A DNA stretch of 64,000 nt. Origin: Streptomyces platensis. GTDB lineage: Bacteria > Actinomycetota > Actinomycetes > Streptomycetales > Streptomycetaceae. The notes under the pieces are model-generated. The model ran no database searches and was not told where the DNA came from. It saw only the letters and a list, made by a program, of their open reading frames with translations. The translations under genes were made by a program, and so were the position numbers. Numbering within the stretch: the stretch's first letter is position 1; every line of letters begins with the position of its first letter. This document shows positions 51,400 through 60,262 of the stretch, piece after piece. The stretch lies in the NCBI RefSeq assembly GCF_008704855.1, contig NZ_CP023691.1:3410001-3474000 (forward strand). Direction: 5' to 3'.

Positions 51400-52307
51400 C
51401 GACGGTGGAGGGTGTCGTCCCGGCGGGGCGCTCCGGCGCCGGTGCCGTACGGGCCCGGCGGCCGCTCGCCGCGCGGATCGCAGCGCGGACCGGCGGCGGT
51501 GCGGTGCGGGTCTTCCTGGTCCTGGTGGCGCTGTTCTGGCTGATGCCGTCGGTGGGGCTGCTGCTGTCGTCGCTGCGCAGCCCGCGGCAGATCGCCGAGT
51601 CCGGCTGGTGGCAGGTCTTCAGTGAGCCGGCCCAGATCACCTGGGACAACTACAGCCGGCTGCTGTCGAACGAGAAGGTGATGGGTTCGCTGCTGACCAC
51701 GGCGGCGATCACGGTGCCGGCGACGGTGCTGGTCGTCGTCATCGGCTCGCTGGCCGGTTACGCGTTCGCCTGGATGGATTTCCCCGGCCGGGACGGCTGG
51801 TTCCTGGCCGTGGTGGGGCTGCTGGTGGTGCCGGTGCAGGTGGCGCTGATCCCGGTGGCGAAGCTGTTCGGTGCGGTCGGGCTCTTCGAGACGACGGCCG
51901 GGGTGATCCTTTTCCATACGGCGTTCGGGCTGCCGTTCGCGGTCTTCCTGCTGCGGAATTTCTTCGCGGAGATCCCGCGGGAGCTGCTGGAGGCGGCGCG
52001 GCTGGACGGGGCGGGCGAGCTGCGGCTGTTCACCCGGGTCGTGCTGCCGCTGGGCGGTCCGGCGATCGCGTCGCTGGCGATCTTCCAGTTCCTGTGGGTG
52101 TGGAACGACATGCTGATCGCGCTGATCTTCGCGGACAGCGGGAATCCGCCGGTCACGGTCGCCCTTCAGCAGGAGGTGCGGCAGTTCGGCAACAACATCG
52201 ATGTGCTGGCGCCCGGCGCCTTTCTGTCGATGGTGGTGCCGCTGATCGTCTTCTTCGCGTTCCAGCGCCAGTTCGTGTCCGGTGTGATGGCGGGTGCGGT
52301 GAAGTGA
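51396..52307 (+). CDS. sugar ABC transporter permease
   Basis: A 303-residue permease with six predicted helices and the coupling motif ELLEAARLDGAGELRLFTRVVLPLGGPA. It pairs with the upstream permease as a heterodimer for carbohydrate uptake. The ATG at 51396 overlaps the upstream stop (ATGA) and has GAAGGAG eight bases before it; earlier frame is non-coding. The last 12 bases of the gene and the next 20 are duplicated at 52327-52357. Confidence 0.9.
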   Translation: MTTVEGVVPAGRSGAGAVRARRPLAARIAARTGGGAVRVFLVLVALFWLMPSVGLLLSSLRSPRQIAESGWWQVFSEPAQITWDNYSRLLSNEKVMGSLLTTAAITVPATVLVVVIGSLAGYAFAWMDFPGRDGWFLAVVGLLVVPVQVALIPVAKLFGAVGLFETTAGVILFHTAFGLPFAVFLLRNFFAEIPRELLEAARLDGAGELRLFTRVVLPLGGPAIASLAIFQFLWVWNDMLIALIFADSGNPPVTVALQQEVRQFGNNIDVLAPGAFLSMVVPLIVFFAFQRQFVSGVMAGAVK

Positions 52308-52357
52308 TCTGCGCACGGGGCCCGGCGCGGTGAAGTGATCTGCGCACGGGGGCCCGG
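52296..52357. repeat. 31-base tandem duplication over the permease stop codon
   Basis: GCGGTGAAGTGATCTGCGCA begins at 52296 and again at 52327. The copies run about 30 bases each and differ by one G in a run. The duplication repeats the final codons and TGA, leaving the gene itself unchanged. Confidence 0.8.
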
Positions 52358-52723
52358 TGCCGCCGTGCCGCACGCCATCTTCCGTTCATTTTCGTCCGCC
52401 TACGATGTGGCCGCTGCCGTGCCACGCGCGGTGCGGCCGGGCTCTGTCCTGGCGACTGCCTGAGCCGCGCCCGCACGTCCCGTGCTCCGGGGCGTGGCGC
52501 CCCGGCCCCTGCCGGGCCGCGCTCCCGTGCAGCGTCCCCGGCGCCGCGCGCGCCCACAACTACAGAGACGCACCACCGCGGAGACGCACCACCGCAGGCC
52601 GCAGCTCTCTCCCCGCGTTTCCCCGGTACATCCACGGCAGCCAGCGCCGGCACATATCGCAGCTCCCCCACGCACGTGTCGTCTTACGCCCTACGTTCCC
52701 GACCGTCTGGAGACGGACCGCAC
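52358..52723. other. gene-free stretch before the methyltransferase gene
   Basis: No family-like open frame on either strand. It should contain the promoter of the methyltransferase gene; I could not define it. Confidence 0.5.
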
Positions 52724-53668
52724 ATGACTGCCCCCATCGCAGACCAGAGTGCCGCACAACTCCCGCGCCCCACCCGGCTGTCCGAGGTCAAGGGCTGGTT
52801 CTTCACCGCGGACCAGCTGCTTTTCGACTGGTTCCTGACCCGCCAGAAGGAGCGTGCGGAGCCGGGTGATCTGCTCGAACTGGGGGCGTATATGGGCAAG
52901 AGCGCCATCTTCCTCGGTGCGCGGCGGCGGGCCGGCGAGCGCTTCACGGTCTGCGATCTCTTCGACTCCCCCGCCGAGGACGCCTCCAACTCGCAGGAGA
53001 TGCAGAAGTCCTACGCGACGTTGACGCGGCGCGCTTTCGAGGCGAACTACCTGGCGTTCCATGAGGAGTTGCCCACCATCGTCCAGGGTCTGAGCTCGCT
53101 GGTCAGTGAGCATGTCGACGAGGGTTCGGTGCGCTTCGCGCATATCGACGCCTCGCATCTGTACGAGCATGTGCACGGCGACATCCTCGCGGTGCGCGAA
53201 CTGCTCACCGGCAATGGTGTCGTGGTGATGGACGACTACCGGGCCGAGCACTGTCCGGGGGTGGCCGCCGCCACCTGGCAGGCCGTCGCGAACGAGGGGC
53301 TGCGTCCGGTCTGCATCACCGGCACCAAGTTCTACGGGACCTGGGGCGACCCCGAGCCGCTCCAGCAGGCCCTGATCGAGTGGATCAAGGCCCGCGGCGA
53401 CATCTGGCACGAGGTGCAGTACGTCAACGGCGCCCCGCTGGTCCGGCTGAGCGCCAAGGGCGCCAAGGAGCCCGCCCACCCGGTGTCCCGGCACCGGTCC
53501 ACGGGCGTCCGCGCCCCGCAGCGGCCGGCCGCGGCCCGGGCGCCGGAGGCCTCCGCGGCCCGTCCGGGCCCGCGCCGCGGCACGCTGCGCCGGGTCGCCC
53601 TGGACGTGCTGCCGCCGGTGATCACCAGGGCGGTCGTGAACGCCCGCAAGCGGGCCCGTACGCACTGA
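52724..53668 (+). CDS. class I SAM-dependent methyltransferase (Methyltransf_24-like)
   Basis: A 314-residue methyltransferase. Motif I is LLELGAYMGKSAIFLGA near residue 48, followed by FTVCDLFDSP. The active-site region has FAHIDASHLYEHVHGDI and VVVMDDYR, typical of the class that methylates sugars or related hydroxyls in glycan and natural-product pathways. The C-terminal 60 residues are Arg/Ala/Pro rich. The ATG at 52724 (MTAPIADQ) is chosen over 52676. It heads the surface-glycan neighbourhood, and a convergent methyltransferase follows. Confidence 0.82.
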   Translation: MTAPIADQSAAQLPRPTRLSEVKGWFFTADQLLFDWFLTRQKERAEPGDLLELGAYMGKSAIFLGARRRAGERFTVCDLFDSPAEDASNSQEMQKSYATLTRRAFEANYLAFHEELPTIVQGLSSLVSEHVDEGSVRFAHIDASHLYEHVHGDILAVRELLTGNGVVVMDDYRAEHCPGVAAATWQAVANEGLRPVCITGTKFYGTWGDPEPLQQALIEWIKARGDIWHEVQYVNGAPLVRLSAKGAKEPAHPVSRHRSTGVRAPQRPAAARAPEASAARPGPRRGTLRRVALDVLPPVITRAVVNARKRARTH

Positions 53669-53677
53669 CCGCACAGC

Positions 53678-53713
53678 GCGGGGCCGGGGTGGCACACGTC
53701 CGCCCCGGCCCGC
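53678..53713. terminator. terminator between convergent methyltransferase genes
   Basis: GCGGGGCCGGGGTGG pairs with CCGCCCCGGCCCGC around a 7-base loop, with one bulged G, in the 57 bases between the two stops. Confidence 0.6.
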
Positions 53714-53725
53714 GCCCCGGCCCGC

Positions 53726-54412
53726 CTAGCGCGGCACCTGCCCCAGCAGGACGAACGCGTTGGCGCGCAGCAGCATCCCGGCCGGGCGGGGCAGCGGATG
53801 GGAGTACGTGCGCCGCACGGTGAGCCCCGCGGACTCGGCGAAGGCGCGCAGCAGCGGGAAGTCGGTGAAGCGCACCGGGGTGGGGCCGGCCCGGTGTCCG
53901 GCCTCCTGCGCGGTGATCAGCAGCACCCCGCCGCCGGGCCGTACGTACGGCACATACGCCCGCAGCAGTCCCTCGACCTGTTCGTCGTCCAGGTGCTCCA
54001 GGACGTGTGCGGTCAGCAGGGCGTCGAAGGCGCCGGGGCGGGCGTGCGGGCTCGCGAGGAAGGTGTCGGCCGTGTAGGCGGTCAGTCCGCGCTCCCGGCA
54101 GCGCGCCACGGACCGGGGGTCGTGGTCCACGCCGACGCTGCCGGGCGCGCAGTCGGCGAGGGTGTCGCCGGTGCCGCAGCCGATCTCCAGGACCCGTCCG
54201 CCGCCGATCCGCCGCAGCTGGCTGCGGAACGGGGACCGGGCGGGCAGCAGCCGGGCCGGTCCGCGGCGTCCGTGCTCGGCCGGCAGCCGCGCGGTGGAGG
54301 CGGACGGGGCGGTGCCCGCGGGGGGCGCGGGCCGAGCGGTCCGGACGTCGCTGCCGGGCGGCCCGGCGTCGGGGCTGTCGGTGGCGGCGGAGCTGTCGGT
54401 TCGGCCGGGCAT
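53726..54412 (-). CDS. class I SAM-dependent methyltransferase
   Basis: A 228-residue methyltransferase with the classic motif I VLEIGCGTGDTLA near residue 75 and motif II VGVDHDPRSVARCRERG. Further features are LLTAHVLEHLDDEQVEGLL and YVRPGGGVLLITAQEAGH. The first 60 residues are disordered and Pro/Ala/Ser rich. It reads away from the bifunctional glycosyltransferase with a shared 250-base upstream region. The substrate is unknown; a cell-surface glycan or its precursor is plausible from the context. Confidence 0.82.
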   Translation of the reverse strand: MPGRTDSSAATDSPDAGPPGSDVRTARPAPPAGTAPSASTARLPAEHGRRGPARLLPARSPFRSQLRRIGGGRVLEIGCGTGDTLADCAPGSVGVDHDPRSVARCRERGLTAYTADTFLASPHARPGAFDALLTAHVLEHLDDEQVEGLLRAYVPYVRPGGGVLLITAQEAGHRAGPTPVRFTDFPLLRAFAESAGLTVRRTYSHPLPRPAGMLLRANAFVLLGQVPR

Positions 54413-54520
54413 CGGGACGCGGTCACCTTCCCTGGGGAGACACGGCGCGGGGCGTCGTGAAGCTGTGCAACGGGTCTACGGCATCGGACGCGGCCCGGCG
54501 CTACGGCGCGCCGACTTCAC

Positions 54521-54552
54521 ACACTGAGCGTAATCATGTGAACACGCAGTGT
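54521..54552. promoter_or_regulatory. inverted repeat in an AT-rich divergent promoter region
   Basis: ACACTG (54521-54526) and CAGTGT (54547-54552) are inverted around a 20-base AT-rich spacer (TAATCATGTGAAC). It lies between the two divergent genes and may be an operator. Weak evidence, based on pattern alone. Confidence 0.3.
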
Positions 54553-54660
54553 CGATGATGTGTCTCACCCTTTCAGCGCAGATCCGGTGACCGTGCCGCC
54601 GTGGGCGAGTTGAACGGACCGGTCTTGTGCATCGCCAGTCCGGAAAGGCTTGGTCCGCGT

Positions 54661-57600
54661 ATGAAGCCACGGCTCACCGTCGTCGTCCCGGTCCATCGCA
54701 CCGAGGGGTCCGAGCGGAATGTGGAGGAGTGCCTGGAGTCGGTCGCGGCCCAGACGCTGACCGAGCTGGATGTGGTGCTGGTGGCCGGTCCACCCGGGGC
54801 GGGGTCCGGGGACGCCGCCCCGGAGGCCGGTCCCGCCGCTCTCGCCCGGCGGTTCGCCGCCCGTGACCCGCGGTTCCGGATCGTCCACCACCAGGAGGGC
54901 GGGCCGGCCGCCGGCTGCGGCGCGGCCCGCAACACCGGGGCCCGGCACGCCTATCCGCACACCGGCTATCTCGCCTTCCTCGACGCCGAGGAGGATGTGC
55001 TGCTGCCGCGCGCATACGAGGATCTCGTCGGCCTGCTGGACCGGTCCGGGTCGGATCTGGCGACCGGCAACGTCTACCGGCTGGGCGCGGCCGGCCGCAG
55101 CCAGTCCGCCCACCATCCGGCGGGCCGGGAGACCGCGCTGCGTACCCGGATCGGCGACGACCTGACGCTGCTGTCCGACCATGTCGCCCGCAACAAGGTC
55201 TTCCGCCGCGCCTTCTGGGACCGGCACGCCCTGGCCTTCCCGGAGGGCGAGTGGTGCCATGACGCGGCGGTGACGCTGCCCGCGTTCTTCCTCGCCGACG
55301 CGGTCGATGTGCTGCACGAGCACGTCTGTTACCGGCGGCTGCCGGAGGGGCCCGGCCGGCACCGGCAGCTCGATGCCCGGGGCGTACGGGACCGGTTCGC
55401 GGCGGTGGCCGGTATCCGGCGGTTCCTCGCCGACCCGGCCCGCGCGGGGCTGAGCGGCCACCGGCGCGACTACGACCGCGCGCAGCTCACCGAGGGGCTG
55501 CTCGACCTGGTGGAGGCGCTGCCGGGGGCCGCCCCGGAGTGCCGGACCGCGTTCCTGGACTGCGCCCGCGACTTCCTGTCCGGTGTGGATCCGCGGCTGT
55601 TCCCCGCGCTGCCGGTGGAGCTGCGGATGCGCTGGTATCTGATCCGCGCCGGGCGGCTGGCGGATCTGCTGGCGCTGCTCACCCATGAGGCCCGTAACCC
55701 GGCCGGGTTCACGGTCGCCGGGCCGCCGCTGCGCAAGCGTGCGGTGCTGCCGCTGGCCCCGCCGCTGGAGCTGCCGCCGGGTGTGACCCGGCTGGACCGG
55801 GCCGACTTCCCCGTCGTGGCGCGGGTGCGGGAGGCGGTGTGGCGGGACGGGGTGCTGGTGCTGCGCGGCTATGCCTATCTCCGCAATCTGGATGCCGCGG
55901 CCCGGCACCGTTACCTGCGGACGGCCGTGCTGTCGTGCGGGCGGCGCCGGGTCCTGCTGCCGATGCGCCCGGTCCCGATGCCGGAGGCGACCGCCGAGTC
56001 CGGTCAGGAGCTGCACTGTTACGACTGGTCGGGCTTCGAGCTGCGGCTCGATCCGGCGCGGCTGCGCAAGGGCGGCCGCTGGGAGGAGGGCGACTGGACG
56101 GTCGGGGTGCTGCTGGCGTCGGCGGGGGTGGTGGGGGCCGGGGCGCTGTACGCACCGGACACCGGTTCGGGGGCCGCGCCGCGTACCCATGACGTGGCCG
56201 GGGGCGGTGCGGATGACGGGCTGCGGGTCACGCCCTGGTACGCGGGCGGGCGGCTGCGGCTGTCGGTGCACCGGCGCACCCGGCGGCTGGCCGGGCACCG
56301 TGCCGCGGCGGCCGGTGACCTGGACCTGACCGTCGCCGTGCCCGGCCCGCCGCCCGCCGCGCTGCGGCTGACCCACCAGGGCACCGGCACGGTGGTGTCG
56401 TTCCCGGTGGAGACGGCGCTGCCCGGGGAGGCGGGGGCCACGGAGACGGATCCGGGGGCTTCCGACGGGGCGCCCGGCGGCCCGCCGTCGTCGCACACCT
56501 TCCGTATCCGGCTCGACGCCCTCGCCGCCGCCCGGCCCACCCGGGACGGCGCGCCGCGGGCGGTGCCGCCCGCGCACACCGAGAGCTGGACGCCGGAGCT
56601 GGTGCTGCCCGGCGGCGGCACCGACCCGGTCGCCTGTGCGCCCGGGCTGACGCCGGTGCCGTATCCGCTGCCGCACGGCCGTGAGCTGGTGGTGGCCGCC
56701 ACCCCGGCCGGGCAGCTCGTCCTGCACGACCGTGTCCCGCAGCCGTATCTGGACCGGCTGTTGTGGCGCGCGGACGGCACCCTGCTCCTGTCGGGCGGGC
56801 TGCCGGCCGCCGCGCCGCACGCCACCGAACTGGTCCTCAAGCACGGGGCGCACGCCACCGAGCTGGCCTTCCCCACCACCCATGACGAGGGCCGGTTCCA
56901 CGGCACGCTGCCGCTGGGCGGGCTGCCCTCGCTGGCCGGGGCGGTGCCGCTGCGCGAGGGCCGCTGGACGCTGCATCTGCGCGAACGGGGCGCGCCCGGC
57001 TCCCCGTTGGACGCCCCGGTCCGCTGTGCGCCGTCGGTCCTCGACGGGCTGCCGGCGACCCGTACGGTCCGCGGCAAGCCGTTCAGCCTGGACCGGCACC
57101 GGCACGACGAGGCGCTCGTGGTGGCGGGGCCCGCGCTGCCGGCCACCGACCGCGGCCCCTACCGGCGCCGGATGCTGCGCGAGCAGCACTACTCGCTGCA
57201 CCGCTCCCGGCCGCTGCGCGACACCGTCCTCTACAGCAGCTTCGGCGGCCGGGCGTACGGGGATTCGCCGCGGGCGGTGCACGAGGAGCTGGTCCGCCGG
57301 GGCATGGAGGTGGAGCATCTGTGGGCGGTGCGGGACGCGCAGACCGCGGTGCCGGTGACGGCCCGTGCGGTGCTGGTGGGCAGCGCCGAGTGGCACGGGG
57401 CGCTGGCGCACAGCCGCTGGGTGGTCACCAACACGCATCTGCCGCGGTGGTTCACCCGCCGGGGCGGCCAGCGGATCATCCAGACCTGGCACGGCACCCC
57501 GCTGAAGCGGATCGGCGCCGATCTGGCGGGCACGCTGTGCGCGGGCCTGGCGCATCTGGCGCCGCGGCCGCGGGTGAGCCGGCAGTGGAGTGTGCTGCTG

Positions 57601-58293
57601 TCGCCCAACGCGCACAGCACCCCGGTGCTGCGGTCCGCGCTGGGCTACTCTGGCCGGCTGGTGGAGACCGGACTGCCGCGCACCGACGCCCTGTTCGCGC
57701 CCGACCGCGAGCTGACGGCGGCCGCGGTGCGGGAGCGGCTGGGCATCGAGCCGGGCCGGAAGGTCGTGCTGTACGCGCCGACGCCGCGGGACGATCTGGC
57801 GTACGACGCGGGCCACCACCGGCTGCATCTGCCGCTCGATCTGAACCTGGCGCGGCGGGAGCTGGGCGAGGACCATGTGCTGCTGGTCCGCGGCCATCCG
57901 CTGGTGGCCGACCGGCTGCCGGCGCACCATGCGCCGTTCGCCCGCGATGTGTCCGCGCACCCGGACGCCACCGAGCTGCTGCTGGCGGCGGATGTGCTGG
58001 TCACCGACTATTCGTCGCTGGCCGTCGACTTCGCCAACACCGGCCGCCCGATGTTGTTCCTGACTCCCGATCTGCCGCATTACCGGGACACCCTGCGGGG
58101 CTTCACCCTGGACTTCGAGGCCCGGGTGCCGGGGCCGCTGCTCGGCTCGACCGGTGAACTGATCGACGCGCTGGGCGACTTGACGGCCATCACGGCGGCG
58201 GGCGCGGACGCGTACGCGGATTTCCGGGCGGCCTTCTGCCACCGGGACGACGGCGGTGCGGCGGGCCGGGTCGCGGACCTGATGGAGCGGTGA
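54661..58293 (+). CDS. fused glycosyltransferase family 2 / CDP-glycerol:polyol glycerophosphotransferase
   Basis: A 1210-residue protein with two catalytic domains. Residues about 1-230 are a GT-A glycosyltransferase (LTVVVPVHRTEGSERNVEECLES near the start, and an acidic DAEED loop instead of the usual DxD). A long middle stretch (about 330-790) has beta-rich modules with LRGYAYLRNLD, resembling the regulatory parts of teichoic acid enzymes. The C-terminal 380 residues are CDP-glycerol glycerophosphotransferase-like (WVVTNTHLPRW, IIQTWHGTPLKRIGAD, LYAPTPRDD, VLVTDYSSLAVDFANTGRP). It probably polymerises or decorates a wall teichoic-acid-type glycan on the cytoplasmic face. The ATG at 54661 is chosen; a GTG at 54601 would add 20 residues. 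Confidence 0.85.
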   Translation: MKPRLTVVVPVHRTEGSERNVEECLESVAAQTLTELDVVLVAGPPGAGSGDAAPEAGPAALARRFAARDPRFRIVHHQEGGPAAGCGAARNTGARHAYPHTGYLAFLDAEEDVLLPRAYEDLVGLLDRSGSDLATGNVYRLGAAGRSQSAHHPAGRETALRTRIGDDLTLLSDHVARNKVFRRAFWDRHALAFPEGEWCHDAAVTLPAFFLADAVDVLHEHVCYRRLPEGPGRHRQLDARGVRDRFAAVAGIRRFLADPARAGLSGHRRDYDRAQLTEGLLDLVEALPGAAPECRTAFLDCARDFLSGVDPRLFPALPVELRMRWYLIRAGRLADLLALLTHEARNPAGFTVAGPPLRKRAVLPLAPPLELPPGVTRLDRADFPVVARVREAVWRDGVLVLRGYAYLRNLDAAARHRYLRTAVLSCGRRRVLLPMRPVPMPEATAESGQELHCYDWSGFELRLDPARLRKGGRWEEGDWTVGVLLASAGVVGAGALYAPDTGSGAAPRTHDVAGGGADDGLRVTPWYAGGRLRLSVHRRTRRLAGHRAAAAGDLDLTVAVPGPPPAALRLTHQGTGTVVSFPVETALPGEAGATETDPGASDGAPGGPPSSHTFRIRLDALAAARPTRDGAPRAVPPAHTESWTPELVLPGGGTDPVACAPGLTPVPYPLPHGRELVVAATPAGQLVLHDRVPQPYLDRLLWRADGTLLLSGGLPAAAPHATELVLKHGAHATELAFPTTHDEGRFHGTLPLGGLPSLAGAVPLREGRWTLHLRERGAPGSPLDAPVRCAPSVLDGLPATRTVRGKPFSLDRHRHDEALVVAGPALPATDRGPYRRRMLREQHYSLHRSRPLRDTVLYSSFGGRAYGDSPRAVHEELVRRGMEVEHLWAVRDAQTAVPVTARAVLVGSAEWHGALAHSRWVVTNTHLPRWFTRRGGQRIIQTWHGTPLKRIGADLAGTLCAGLAHLAPRPRVSRQWSVLLSPNAHSTPVLRSALGYSGRLVETGLPRTDALFAPDRELTAAAVRERLGIEPGRKVVLYAPTPRDDLAYDAGHHRLHLPLDLNLARRELGEDHVLLVRGHPLVADRLPAHHAPFARDVSAHPDATELLLAADVLVTDYSSLAVDFANTGRPMLFLTPDLPHYRDTLRGFTLDFEARVPGPLLGSTGELIDALGDLTAITAAGADAYADFRAAFCHRDDGGAAGRVADLMER

Positions 58294-58552
58294 CCGGAGC
58301 CGGTCCGCCGCAAGATGAGGGTGGCCGGATCGGCATCCTGCGGCCCTCACGTCGTTACAGCATGTGCAGGTGCCCTCACGGGCCCCGGCACACCCCGAGC
58401 CCGGCTCCCGCCCGGCAGAAGACGGCAAGAGGGCGGAAAAGCGGAGCGACGGGTGCAACCGTGCGACGGATTTCGCCCTCTGAATCATCGGAAATGGGTT
58501 CGGAATTCCCGCTCGCGCCAAGAGATGCTGTCGACACGAAATGTAGATTTCA

Positions 58553-60211
58553 GTGACTGTGAAAGAAGCCCTTGAGCCACTGCCGGGGCCCACCATCACG
58601 CCATCCGCGCAGGTCAGCATCGTCGTCATCGCCTTCAACGATGTCGGCCATGTCGGCGAGGCGGTGCGCTCCGCCCTCGCGCAGGGAACCCCCGGCGAAA
58701 CGGTCACCGAAGTGATCGCGGTGAACGACGCGTCCACCGACGGCACCGGCGCCGCCCTGGACGCCCTCGCCCGTACCGAACCGCGGCTGCGGGTCATCCA
58801 CCGCGACGAGAACAGCGGCGGCTGCGGCACCCCCCGCAATGACGGGCTGCGGGCCGCCACCGGGCGGTTCGTGATGTTCCTCGACAGCGACGATGTGCTG
58901 CCGCCGGGTGCGGCCCGCGCGCTGCTGGCGGCCGCGCTGGAGCATGACGCCCCGGTCGTGGCCGGTGCCTGTGTCCGCCGTGAGCTGCCCGCGCACCGCG
59001 ATGTCCCCTGGCAGCCCGGCCTCTACCGCGAGCCGGCCGTCCATGACTCGCCCGACGCCAGCCCGCAGCTGGTCCGGGACACCTTGTGCGTCAACAAGCT
59101 CTACGAGCGGGCGTTTCTCGACAAGCATGCGATCACCTTCCCCGAGGGCCGTTTCACCTACGAGGACTTCGTGTTCACCGCGCGGGTGCTGGCCGCCGCC
59201 CCGCGGCTCGCCACCATTCCCGACCGGGTCTACGTCTGGCATGTGCGCCGCTCGGCCGCCCGGCAGTCGATCTCGCTGGACCGCAAGGACGTCGCCAACT
59301 GGCAGGCGCGGATCGCCGCGCACCGGGCCAGTGTGCAGATCTTCCAGGAGGCCGGGCACAAGGCGCTGGCGCATGCCGCGCGCACCAAGTTCCTCGACCA
59401 CGATCTGCGGATGTACGTCCGCGAGCTGCACACCCGCGGCGCCGACTACCGCGCCGAGTGGTGGCGGCTGACCCGGGAGTATCTGGCCGGTTTCGACGAG
59501 CCCGAGCTGCGTGCGGCGCGTGCCCCGGCGCGCTGGCTGGCCCGGGTGGTGCTGGCCTCGCCGGCCCCGCGGGACCTGGGGCGGCTGACGCAGCTGGCGG
59601 CCCGGCCAGGACGGCTGCTGCCGCCGTACGCGGAGGCCGGCGGCCGCGCGGTGTGGTCCGGGGACCTGCCCGAGGTGGAGCTGGACGCGCTCGGCACCAA
59701 GCCGATGCACCGGCTGCCGGTGACCATAGACGCGGAGCCCGCCGTCAGCAGCCCCGGTGTTCTGCGGCTGCGGGTGCACGATCTGTACGGGCGGCTGGCC
59801 GCGGCCGGGCCGGAGAGCATCGACATCGAACTGCGGCGCCGCCGGGACGACCGGCGCGGCCCGGTGCACACCGCCGCGCTCACCCCGGCCCCGGCCACCG
59901 GCGGCTCGGAGACCTGCTGGACGGCGGAGATCGTGCTGGATCTCGGTGCGCTGGTCGAGCGGGACGGCGCGCACCGTGCCGACCCCGAGCCGTGGGATCT
60001 GATGGCGCGGGTCAGCTGCGCGGACGGGGCCGGTTTCCGGGCCGCGCTGCGGGCCATCGGGCCGGGGCTGCGCCGCCGGGTGCTGCCCAGCCGCCGCCAT
60101 GTGCTGCTGCTGGTGCAGCCGTATGCGACGACCGGCGGCGCGCTGTCCCTGCGGGTCGCGTCGGGTCTGCGCAGCGTCTGGCGGATCGCCGCCCGGCGGC
60201 TGCGCAGCTGA
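58553..60211 (+). CDS. glycosyltransferase family 2 protein
   Basis: A 552-residue glycosyltransferase. The GT-A core covers residues about 20-250, with VSIVVIAFNDVGHVGEAVRSAL, VIAVNDASTDGTGAALDAL and the metal-binding MFLDSDDVLPPG. A C-terminal beta-rich module (about 380-550, including ELDALGTKPMHRLPVTI and SIDIELRRRR) resembles the middle modules of the upstream fusion protein. It should add sugars in the same surface-glycan pathway. The GTG at 58553 lacks a clear ribosome site. The 80 bases upstream are less GC-rich and probably contain its promoter. Confidence 0.83.
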   Translation: MTVKEALEPLPGPTITPSAQVSIVVIAFNDVGHVGEAVRSALAQGTPGETVTEVIAVNDASTDGTGAALDALARTEPRLRVIHRDENSGGCGTPRNDGLRAATGRFVMFLDSDDVLPPGAARALLAAALEHDAPVVAGACVRRELPAHRDVPWQPGLYREPAVHDSPDASPQLVRDTLCVNKLYERAFLDKHAITFPEGRFTYEDFVFTARVLAAAPRLATIPDRVYVWHVRRSAARQSISLDRKDVANWQARIAAHRASVQIFQEAGHKALAHAARTKFLDHDLRMYVRELHTRGADYRAEWWRLTREYLAGFDEPELRAARAPARWLARVVLASPAPRDLGRLTQLAARPGRLLPPYAEAGGRAVWSGDLPEVELDALGTKPMHRLPVTIDAEPAVSSPGVLRLRVHDLYGRLAAAGPESIDIELRRRRDDRRGPVHTAALTPAPATGGSETCWTAEIVLDLGALVERDGAHRADPEPWDLMARVSCADGAGFRAALRAIGPGLRRRVLPSRRHVLLLVQPYATTGGALSLRVASGLRSVWRIAARRLRS

Positions 60212-60262
60212 CCACCCCGGACCACTCCCATCCGCTTCGTCCCCGAGCCTAGGATTGATGCC

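Noticed and set aside
54565..58860. 1431-codon open frame antisense to the bifunctional glycosyltransferase
   Set aside because: Composition is Arg/Gln/Pro rich and repetitive, as expected of an antisense frame in GC-rich DNA.
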